In this document: positions 1-5,104 of the stretch, in pieces | How positions within the stretch are numbered: the stretch's first letter is position 1 | Layout of the letters: every line of letters begins with the position of its first letter | Source: Bacteroidales bacterium | Lineage (GTDB): Bacteria; Bacteroidota; Bacteroidia; Bacteroidales; Bacteroidaceae | Direction: 5' to 3' | NCBI GenBank assembly: GCA_004558865.1 | Contig: SFCY01000126.1 | Span: forward strand, 1-6,579 | Length of the DNA: 6,579 nt | Notes under the pieces: generated by a model | Database searches by the model: none | What the model saw: only the letters and a program-made list of their open reading frames with translations | What the model was told of the DNA's origin: nothing | Translations under genes and position numbers: made by a program

Positions 1-689
1 TCCAACTGCCAGTCGGGAAACTTCTTCCTCACAATCTTCCAAGCCTCGATGAGATGGTCGAAGCCCTTTTGGTAGGTCAGCCTGCCCACGGCCATGGCGC
101 GCTTGGCCCCATAGTCGCTGACCGTTGCGGGCTGGATGGAGACCTCGTTGTAGATATAGGTCACGTTGTCGCAATGGCGTTGCCACAGTTCGCAGTCCTG
201 CTTGGTGAGCACCACCACGCGGTCGTATTTCCGCGCCAGCCGAATCTTGCGTCCCCGCTTGCCCCGTCTGACGAGCTTGCTGCCCCAACTCAGCGAGGGG
301 TCGCCCAACTGGATAAGGTCCTTGTTGAGGCAGAAGTGATACCAGAACACCTTCTTCGAGCCGTCCTTGAGCTGGGGTACCACCGATAGGATGCTTTTTT
401 CTCCCACCAAGACGACAACGTCCTGTGGATTCTCCTGCAGCCAAAGTCCAAGCCGCCGTCTGGCATCCCGTTTCATCATCATTCGGAACGTGTAGGCCTT
501 ACGGTCCATCCCAAGGTCAGCCTGGACGACACTGTCCTTGAAGGGGAACGCGGGTGTTCCACCCTGATTCCAGCAGGTCATCACCGTCACCTCGTAGTCG
601 TCGGACAGTCCGTTGGCCACAACCGTCATGATTCTCTCCGTACCCGCACGATTGGTGTCCATGCCCAACAAAAACATTATCTTTTTCAT
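1..689 (-). CDS. GT4-type glycosyltransferase, N-terminal part (runs off the left edge)
   Basis: The minus strand is open from an ATG at 689-687 to base 1, giving 229 codons without a stop; the C-terminus lies outside the window. An in-frame TAA sits directly before the ATG, so translation cannot start further upstream. The protein opens with a hydrophobic beta strand (MKKIMFLLGMDTNRAGTER), typical of the first Rossmann fold of GT-B enzymes. Around residues 205-229 it reads AVGRLTYQKGFDHLIEAWK followed by FPDWQL, the hallmark linker and start of the Glycos_transf_1 (GT4) domain. Family members transfer a sugar from an activated donor to a growing glycan, usually at the inner membrane face, in capsule, exopolysaccharide or lipopolysaccharide synthesis. 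The donor-binding E-x7-E motif would be in the missing part, so donor and acceptor cannot be inferred. It is divergent from metK and is probably the first gene of a leftward surface-polysaccharide cluster (inference). Confidence 0.9.
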   Translation of the reverse strand, partial: MKKIMFLLGMDTNRAGTERIMTVVANGLSDDYEVTVMTCWNQGGTPAFPFKDSVVQADLGMDRKAYTFRMMMKRDARRRLGLWLQENPQDVVVLVGEKSILSVVPQLKDGSKKVFWYHFCLNKDLIQLGDPSLSWGSKLVRRGKRGRKIRLARKYDRVVVLTKQDCELWQRHCDNVTYIYNEVSIQPATVSDYGAKRAMAVGRLTYQKGFDHLIEAWKIVRKKFPDWQL

Positions 690-803
690 TTAAGTTCAAA
701 CTCATTTATGGAATATGGCAACACACTGCGGCACAACGACCGGCCACCTCGCGTAGAAGGCAGTCATTCGGTAGATTCTGCGTGCCACTTGCCCATTTTT
801 CCG

Positions 804-811
804 CAAAGTTA
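804..811 (-). promoter_or_regulatory. Candidate -7 box for the glycosyltransferase gene
   Basis: Read on the minus strand this is TAACTTTG, an exact match to the Bacteroidetes -7 consensus TAnnTTTG and identical to the -7 box of the metK promoter. No TTTG (-33) lies at the usual 19-21 base distance; that stretch (about 812-840) is instead very AT-rich. Transcription would start near 797-800 and give an untranslated leader of roughly 110 bases before the ATG at 689. Confidence 0.5.
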
Positions 812-969
812 CTTATATTTTCCCATACCTATATATAATAGCTGCCGATTTTTTCACCCATGGCCCTAAAAGACGGGAAAAAGGCCAAGCGGCCAACAGT
901 GTAGCAGGATGTGGCTGGGGAGAGGGCAAGAAAGCCTCAAAACAATCGCCCCGATCGTTTGGGCAACAT

Positions 970-1057
970 CCGTGGCAGTTGGCACGATAGTCCGTGCCAG
1001 CTGTCACGATAGTCCGTGGCAGTTGGCTCGATATTCCGTGGCAGTTGTCACGAAGCC
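970..1057. repeat. Four tandem 22-bp repeats with imperfect dyad symmetry
   Basis: Four units start at 970, 992, 1014 and 1036 with an exact 22-base period. The shared core is CCGTGGCAGTTGNCACGA. Unit 2 differs from unit 1 at three positions, unit 3 at two, and unit 4 keeps 17 of the first 18 bases and then diverges. Each unit is an imperfect palindrome with CGTG and CACG arms (CTCG in unit 3); unit 2 is nearly perfect (CGTGCCAGCTGTCACG, 14 of 16 positions symmetric). A more degenerate unit may precede the array at about 950-969. The period is near two helical turns, so the dyads would face the same side of the DNA. It could be a multi-site operator for the divergent genes, a copy of a dispersed genomic repeat, or a neutral minisatellite; the sequence alone does not decide. 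Confidence 0.85.
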
Positions 1058-1121
1058 AAAGCGGATGGCCCTTCGTGGGTGGATGGCCAGTCCAAAGGCC
1101 GCAACAGCCCGGCGGCGGAAC

Positions 1122-1149
1122 GTGGATGATGAGGCCGCGCCACATCCAC
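1122..1149 (+). other. Short inverted repeat (7-bp stem, 14-base loop)
   Basis: GTGGATG at 1122-1128 is the reverse complement of CATCCAC at 1143-1149. No T-run follows, so it is not an intrinsic terminator. It lies about 75 bases upstream of the metK promoter. It may have no function. Confidence 0.3.
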
Positions 1150-1222
1150 CATCCTGCAAGGCCCGAAAAGCAGCCCCAGGCCCCCAGGAATCATGCGGGC
1201 GAGAGTTTTTTGGCTGGAAGTA

Positions 1223-1254
1223 TTTGCTTATTCCATCCAAAAGCGGTAACTTTG
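1223..1254 (+). promoter_or_regulatory. metK operon promoter, Bacteroidetes consensus
   Basis: A -33 TTTG at 1223-1226 is followed by exactly 20 bases and a -7 TAACTTTG at 1247-1254. This matches the Bacteroidetes primary sigma factor consensus (TTTG, 19-21 bases, TAnnTTTG). Transcription is expected to begin near 1258-1262, leaving a leader of about 118 bases before metK. It is the strongest promoter candidate in the window and probably drives the whole six-gene run. Confidence 0.85.
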
Positions 1255-1263
1255 CACCCGCAA

Positions 1264-1305
1264 AGATGAGCCGAGGCAGTAGTCTGCGTGTCTGTATGCT
1301 CATTT
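1264..1305 (+). promoter_or_regulatory. Nested hairpin at the 5' end of the metK leader
   Basis: AGATGAGC (1264-1271) can pair with GCTCATTT (1298-1305) in an 8-bp stem containing one G-U pair. Inside it, GCAG (1276-1279) pairs with CTGC (1284-1287) around a four-base loop. The structure begins within a few bases of the predicted transcription start. It does not resemble the SAM-II or SAM-I riboswitches as I know them, and no T-run follows. It could stabilise the mRNA 5' end, be part of a regulatory leader, or be chance pairing. Confidence 0.35.
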
Positions 1306-1377
1306 CCCCTCAGATTTCTCTTATATTATTGAACATGGTGAATTCGCAGGTTTGCCACAGAAACGCTTATCAGTATC

Positions 1378-2679
1378 ATGTCTTATCTATTTTCATCAGA
1401 ATCGGTGTCTGAGGGACACCCCGACAAGGTGGCCGACCAAATCTCAGACGCACTCCTCGACCAGTTTCTCGCCTACGACCCCAATGCCCACTGCGCCATC
1501 GAGACATTCGTGACCACGGGGCAGGTGGTCATCATGGGCGAGGTGCGGTCCTCCGCCTACATCGACCTGCAGGCCATAGCGCGCAAGACCATCAAGCGCA
1601 TCGGCTACACCAAGAGCGACTACCAGTTTGACGGCAACAGCTGCGGCATCCTCACGGCCATCCACGAGCAGAGCGACGACATCGACCGCGGCGTGAGCCG
1701 CTCTGACGCCATGGAGCAGGGAGCCGGCGACCAGGGAATGATGTTCGGCTACGCCACCAACGAGACGGAGAACTACATGCCCGTGACCATCGACCTGGCC
1801 CACCTCATCATGCGCGTCCTGGCCGACATCCGCAGGGAGGGCAGGCAGATGACCTACCTGCGCCCCGACGCCAAGAGCCAGGTGACCGTGCAGTACAGCG
1901 ACGACGGAGTGCCGGAGCGCATCGACACCATCGTGGTGAGCACCCAGCACGACGAGTTCATACAGCCCTCGCCCGGCGCCGCCGACCCGGAGAAGGCACA
2001 GCGCGAGGCCGACGAGCAGATGCTCTCGAAAATCCGCGAGGACGTGATCCATATCCTCATGCCCCGCGTGCTGCAACAGGTGGGTCCGAAGGTGAAGGCC
2101 CTCTTCCACGACGACATCAAATACTTTGTCAATCCCACGGGCAAGTTTGTCATTGGCGGCCCCCACGGCGACACGGGCCTCACGGGGCGCAAGATCATCG
2201 TGGACACCTACGGCGGGCGCGGCGCGCACGGCGGCGGCGCCTTCTCGGGAAAGGACCCCTCGAAGGTGGACCGCTCCGCCACCTACGCCGCGCGCTGGAT
2301 AGCCAAGAACATGGTGGCCGCGGGAGTGAGCGACGAGATGCTCGTGCAGGTGGCCTACGCCATCGGCGTGGCCGAGCCCGTGAGCGTGTATGTCAACACC
2401 TACGGCAAGAGCCACGTCGGCATGGCTGACAGCGAGATAGCCAAGAAGGTGGCCGAGCTCTTCGACCTGCGCCCCAGGGCCATCGAGCAGCGGCTGCAGC
2501 TCCGCCGCCCCATCTACTTCGAGACCGCCTCGTACGGGCACATGGGCCGCAGGAACGAGACCACGCACAAGGTGTTCAGCAGCCTCTACCACGAGACCAA
2601 GCCCATGGACGTGGAGCTCTTCACATGGGAGAAGCTCGACCGCGTGGACGACATCAAGAAGGCGTTCCACCTCAAGTAA
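1378..2679 (+). CDS. metK: S-adenosylmethionine synthetase (methionine adenosyltransferase)
   Basis: This cytosolic enzyme makes S-adenosylmethionine from methionine and ATP, releasing phosphate and diphosphate; SAM is the main methyl donor. The protein has 433 residues. Visible signatures: SESVSEGHPDK at about residues 7-17 (ATP site), GAGDQGMMFGYA near 114-125 (methionine/ATP binding), the mobile-loop motif GGPHGDTGLTGRK near 259-271, and the phosphate-binding GGGAFSGKDPSKVDRS near 284-299. It is about 50 residues longer than the E. coli enzyme, partly from an insertion around residues 193-215 after STQHDE, a pattern I associate with Bacteroidetes MetK. The start is fixed by the conserved N-terminus MSYLFSSESVSEGHPDK; there is no clear Shine-Dalgarno, as is common in this phylum. 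It is the first gene of the plus-strand run, behind a consensus promoter and a structured leader. Confidence 0.98.
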   Translation: MSYLFSSESVSEGHPDKVADQISDALLDQFLAYDPNAHCAIETFVTTGQVVIMGEVRSSAYIDLQAIARKTIKRIGYTKSDYQFDGNSCGILTAIHEQSDDIDRGVSRSDAMEQGAGDQGMMFGYATNETENYMPVTIDLAHLIMRVLADIRREGRQMTYLRPDAKSQVTVQYSDDGVPERIDTIVVSTQHDEFIQPSPGAADPEKAQREADEQMLSKIREDVIHILMPRVLQQVGPKVKALFHDDIKYFVNPTGKFVIGGPHGDTGLTGRKIIVDTYGGRGAHGGGAFSGKDPSKVDRSATYAARWIAKNMVAAGVSDEMLVQVAYAIGVAEPVSVYVNTYGKSHVGMADSEIAKKVAELFDLRPRAIEQRLQLRRPIYFETASYGHMGRRNETTHKVFSSLYHETKPMDVELFTWEKLDRVDDIKKAFHLK

Positions 2680-2701
2680 GGACACCACTATGCAAGGGGA
2701 C

Positions 2702-2716
2702 GGGGCGGCAAGCCCC
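2702..2716 (+). other. GC-only hairpin between metK and the DUF4271 gene
   Basis: GGGGC (2702-2706) pairs with GCCCC (2712-2716) around the loop GGCAA, in the 53-base gap after the metK stop. No T-run follows, so it is not a terminator. It could mark an mRNA processing or stability boundary between metK and the downstream genes, but this is inference. Confidence 0.35.
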
Positions 2717-2732
2717 CCCACAACAAGAGACA

Positions 2733-3626
2733 ATGAACTCAAACGACACGATATTATTCACCGACACGCTGGCACCCGTAAATGAGGTGCCAGCATGTTT
2801 AAAGCGCCTGCCCAAGCAGAAGCCGGTGGACGTGGGCGAGCTGCATGCCGATGTCTTTGAGGACTCCACCCACATCACCTCCATCCTCTCGGGCGACACG
2901 CTCTTCGTGGAGCGCGGGGGAGCCGGCGTGGGCGAGCAGGGCGAGCCTGTGCCCTACAACATCGCCAACGACAACTTCATCACCTCGCTGCTCCTGGCCT
3001 GCTTCCTGCTGGCCCTCTTCGCCTCGGCCCAGAGCCACCGCTTCATCGCACGCCAGGCCAAGAGCTTCTTCTCAGCGCCCCGGCGCGAGTTCAGCGACAT
3101 CACCGAGACCTCCAACGAGGTGCGCTTCCAGCTCTTCCTCGCCCTGCAGACCTCCCTGCTCGTGGCCCTGCTCTACTTCTTCTATTGGCACAATGGCGAC
3201 ACGAGCGTCAACTTCACCGACAAATACAAGGAGATAGCCATCTATACGGGAATCGTGGCGGCCTACTTCTTCGTGAAGCTGCTGCTCTATTGGATTACGG
3301 GCTGGGTGTTCTTCAATCGCAAGCAGACGAGCCTCTGGGCCCACGCCTACCTCTTCTTGGTCTCCACCGAGGGTGTGCTGCTGCTGCCCGCGGTGCTGCT
3401 CTGCGCCTATCTCAAGACCAACCCCACGAAGATGCTTCTGTATATCATCGCCGTGGTTGGAATTGTCAAATTACTAACGCTTTACCGCTCCACGGTCATC
3501 TTTTTTAGGAAGAAAAACGTCTATCTGCAAAATATTTTGTACTTTTGTGCGCTTGAAATTGTCCCCGCCTGCATCTTGGCGGGCATATTGCTATATGTAA
3601 GTAACTTTCTGAGAATAACATTATAG
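2733..3626 (+). CDS. DUF4271 family integral membrane protein
   Basis: A protein of 297 residues of unknown function, resembling the DUF4271 family found in Bacteroidetes. The first 80 residues are hydrophilic and probably cytosolic. Six hydrophobic segments follow at about 82-100, 132-152, 167-194, 203-226, 233-257 and 264-291, so it should lie in the inner membrane. No catalytic motif is evident. The reading frame is open further upstream (to an ATG at 2625), but that would overlap metK by 55 bases and add a low-complexity basic stretch; the ATG at 2733, preceded by the A/G-rich AAGAGACA, is the better start. It lies 53 bases after metK and 6 bases before hemD, so it is probably co-transcribed. 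GC content falls towards its 3' end, where a promoter-like motif lies. The family call rests on recognition of sequence and gene context, not a search. Confidence 0.88.
   Translation: MNSNDTILFTDTLAPVNEVPACLKRLPKQKPVDVGELHADVFEDSTHITSILSGDTLFVERGGAGVGEQGEPVPYNIANDNFITSLLLACFLLALFASAQSHRFIARQAKSFFSAPRREFSDITETSNEVRFQLFLALQTSLLVALLYFFYWHNGDTSVNFTDKYKEIAIYTGIVAAYFFVKLLLYWITGWVFFNRKQTSLWAHAYLFLVSTEGVLLLPAVLLCAYLKTNPTKMLLYIIAVVGIVKLLTLYRSTVIFFRKKNVYLQNILYFCALEIVPACILAGILLYVSNFLRITL
3540..3547 (+). promoter_or_regulatory. Possible internal -7 box upstream of hemD
   Basis: TACTTTTG matches the Bacteroidetes -7 consensus TAnnTTTG. It lies in an AT-rich patch inside the 3' end of the DUF4271 gene, 85 bases before the hemD ATG. 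No TTTG is present at the expected -33 distance (about 3516-3520), so it is either weak or fortuitous. If active, it would transcribe hemD-rnpA-yidD-tyrS separately from metK. Confidence 0.35.
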
Positions 3627-3632
3627 GATCCG

Positions 3633-4382
3633 ATGATTAAGAAAATACTCATTTCACAGCCCAAGCCGGCAAGTGACAAGTCGCCTTATTATGACATAGA
3701 GAAGGAATTTGGGGTTGAGTGTGTCTTCCATCCCTTCTTCAAGGTGGAAGGCCTCACAGCCAAGGAATTCCGTCAGCAGCGCATCAACCTGCTCGACTAT
3801 TCCGCCGTGGTGTTCACCTCGCGCCATGCCATCGACAACTACTTCAAACTGGCCAAGGAAATGCGCATCACCATCCCAGAGGACATGAAGTATTTCTGCG
3901 TCATCGAGACCATCGCGCTCTACATCCAGAAGTATGTGCAGTATCGCAAGCGCAAGATCTTCTTCGGCAACACGGGAAAGATCGACGACCTGCTGCCACA
4001 GATGGCGAAGCACAAGGGCGAGAAATACCTCGTGCCGTTGAGCAGCGTCCACAACGACAGCATCGCCAAGCTACTCGACAGCAAGAAGCTGCAGCACAAG
4101 GAGTGCGTGATGTACACCACCGTGAGCAACGACTTCACCGAGGAGCAGAAGAAGAAGTTCGACTTCGACCTCATAGCCTTCTTCAGCCCCACTGGCGTGA
4201 AGGCGCTGAAGAAGAACTTCCCCGACTTCAAGCAGGGCGACATCAAGATAGCCGCCTTTGGGCCGGCCACGGCCAACGCCGTGGAGGCCGAGGGGCTGCG
4301 CCTCGACCTGCAGGCCCCCTCGAAGAACTATCCCTCCATGACATCGGCCCTGAAGGCCTATCTGAAAGAGAACAGCAAGTAG
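3633..4382 (+). CDS. hemD: Uroporphyrinogen-III synthase family protein (HemD-like)
   Basis: HemD closes and inverts ring D of hydroxymethylbilane to give uroporphyrinogen III, the shared precursor of haem, sirohaem and corrinoids, in the cytosol. This 249-residue protein has the usual length. It shows the two-lobed pattern: VVFTSRHAIDNYF near residues 59-71 in the first lobe, then FFSPTGVKAL near 188-197, and IAAFGPATANAVEAEGL near 206-222, matching the family's 'iGpaTa.al...G' signature, followed by PSMTSALKAYL at the C-terminus. The ATG at 3633 is 6 bases after the DUF4271 stop. HemD proteins are very divergent, so family membership is firm but enzymatic activity is not proven. No other haem-pathway gene is present; neighbours are membrane and RNA-processing genes. 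Many Prevotella and Bacteroides need external haem, so the physiological role deserves caution. Confidence 0.9.
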   Translation: MIKKILISQPKPASDKSPYYDIEKEFGVECVFHPFFKVEGLTAKEFRQQRINLLDYSAVVFTSRHAIDNYFKLAKEMRITIPEDMKYFCVIETIALYIQKYVQYRKRKIFFGNTGKIDDLLPQMAKHKGEKYLVPLSSVHNDSIAKLLDSKKLQHKECVMYTTVSNDFTEEQKKKFDFDLIAFFSPTGVKALKKNFPDFKQGDIKIAAFGPATANAVEAEGLRLDLQAPSKNYPSMTSALKAYLKENSK

Positions 4383-4386
4383 GAGA
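4381..4386 (+). promoter_or_regulatory. Shine-Dalgarno site for rnpA overlapping the hemD stop
   Basis: AGGAGA begins with the last two bases of the hemD TAG and lies 10 bases before the rnpA ATG at 4397. A good Shine-Dalgarno match is uncommon in Bacteroidetes. It supports the 4397 start over the long upstream extension of the same frame and suggests termination-reinitiation coupling with hemD. Confidence 0.55.
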
Positions 4387-4396
4387 CTTGGCGCCC

Positions 4397-4786
4397 ATGA
4401 CCGGCAACACCCTGAGCAAGAACGAAAGGCTGTGCAGCCGCACCGCCATAGAGGAACTGTTTGGCAGCAGCTCCCACCGCAGCATGACCGTCTTTCCCCT
4501 CAGGGCCGTATACGTGTGCCGCAAGCGGTTCGCCGACGAGGAAGTCCTGCAGCTGCTCGTCAGCGTGCCGAAGAAGTGCTTCAAGCGCGCCGTCAAGCGC
4601 AACCGGGTGAAGAGGCAGGTGAGGGAAGCCTTCAGACTGAACAAGCACCTGCTCCTCGACAAGCTGGGCGAGAGGGGCGAGACCATGGACGTGGCCTTCA
4701 TCTGGCTCGACGACAGCCTGCACGACTCGGAAGAGGTGGAGCGAAAGGTGGAGAAGCTTCTCCACAGAATGGGGGAGAGGCTATGA
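4397..4786 (+). CDS. rnpA: Ribonuclease P protein component
   Basis: This small basic protein binds the catalytic RNase P RNA and helps it remove 5' leaders from pre-tRNAs. It has 129 residues, normal for the family. The hallmark RNR region is clear at about residues 64-80 (RAVKRNRVKRQVREAFR), preceded by the strand LLVSVPKK near 53-60 that contributes to the substrate cleft. The N-terminal TLSKNERLCSR is the usual 'L.k..rl..r' opening. The frame is open far upstream inside hemD, but that part is an off-frame shadow; the ATG at 4397 has a Shine-Dalgarno and fits the family N-terminus. Its TGA overlaps the yidD ATG (ATGA), implying translational coupling. In many bacteria rnpA follows rpmH near dnaA and precedes yidD-yidC; here the rnpA-yidD pair is kept, but hemD lies upstream and tyrS downstream. 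Confidence 0.96.
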   Translation: MTGNTLSKNERLCSRTAIEELFGSSSHRSMTVFPLRAVYVCRKRFADEEVLQLLVSVPKKCFKRAVKRNRVKRQVREAFRLNKHLLLDKLGERGETMDVAFIWLDDSLHDSEEVERKVEKLLHRMGERL

Positions 4787-5061
4787 GCGACACGCCCCGG
4801 CCAAGACAGCGCAGCAAGATGGGCAGGGTGCTCTACATGATGGGGCTTCCGCTGACGTGGGCGCTCGTGCTGCCCATCCTGTTCTACCAGAAATGCATCA
4901 CGCCCTTCACGCCGCCCTCCTGCCGGTTCACGCCCACCTGCTCAGAATACGCCCGCCAGGCATTGCTCAAGTATGGCCCCATAAAGGGACTCCTCTTGGC
5001 CCTATGGCGAATACTCCGCTGCAATCCCTGGGGCGGAAGCGGCTACGACCCCGTGCCGTGA
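4783..5061 (+). CDS. yidD: Membrane protein insertion efficiency factor YidD
   Basis: YidD is a small inner-membrane-associated protein reported to help membrane-protein insertion together with YidC. This copy has 92 residues. The family core is clear: a hydrophobic amphipathic N-terminal segment (about residues 18-34), then PSCRFTPTCSEYARQALLKY near 45-64 with the conserved cysteines, GPIKGLLLALWRILRCNPW near 65-83 with a third cysteine, and the terminal GGSGYDPVP. The ATG at 4783 overlaps the rnpA TGA by four bases and follows the purine-rich GGGGGAGAGG at 4771-4780. The Met at residue 13 is an alternative start, but the overlap favours 4783. The frame is also open upstream within rnpA; that is a shadow. 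A gap of 43 bases separates it from tyrS. Confidence 0.95.
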   Translation: MSDTPRPRQRSKMGRVLYMMGLPLTWALVLPILFYQKCITPFTPPSCRFTPTCSEYARQALLKYGPIKGLLLALWRILRCNPWGGSGYDPVP

Positions 5062-5104
5062 CGCTCCTCAGCCAACACATTATGAAAATATAATAGCTAT
5101 CACA

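Larger units (their letters stand above)
690..1377. other. Divergent intergenic region between glycosyltransferase and metK
   Basis: These 688 bases hold no convincing gene. Several ORFs of 90-170 codons can be drawn through it on both strands, but they overlap each other, have no recognisable domain, and cross the 22-bp repeats, whose period is not a multiple of three. Contents from left to right: the presumed leader and -7 box of the glycosyltransferase (690-811), an AT-rich tract (812-853), unassigned sequence (854-969), the 22-bp repeat array (970-1057), GC-rich unassigned sequence with a small hairpin at 1122-1149, the metK promoter (1223-1254) and the metK leader (about 1260-1377). Confidence 0.8.

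Noticed and set aside
750..784. Imperfect hairpin CGCGTAGAA / TTCTGCGTG
   Set aside because: It forms only on the plus-strand RNA with two wobble pairs; the likely transcript here is minus-strand, where two mismatches break it.
878..894. Terminator-like GGCC-GCTT-GGCC followed by T's, read on the minus strand
   Set aside because: The stem is only 4 bp and no minus-strand gene upstream needs it.
970..1057. CRISPR array
   Set aside because: The repeats are contiguous with no unique spacers of 25-40 bases between them, and no cas gene is present.
813..1412. Several overlapping small ORFs on both strands of the intergenic region
   Set aside because: They overlap each other, have Cys/Trp/Arg/Pro-rich compositions, no ribosome site or domain, and cross a 22-bp repeat that shifts frame at each unit.
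1444..2742. 432-codon minus-strand ORF antisense to metK
   Set aside because: It mirrors the codon phase of a GC-rich real gene. Its translation is a Val/His/Leu/Gly-rich string without any domain, whereas the plus strand is an unmistakable MetK.
5062..5104. T-box or separate promoter for tyrS
   Set aside because: The 43-base gap is too short for a T-box and holds no TAnnTTTG motif; only AT-rich sequence is seen.
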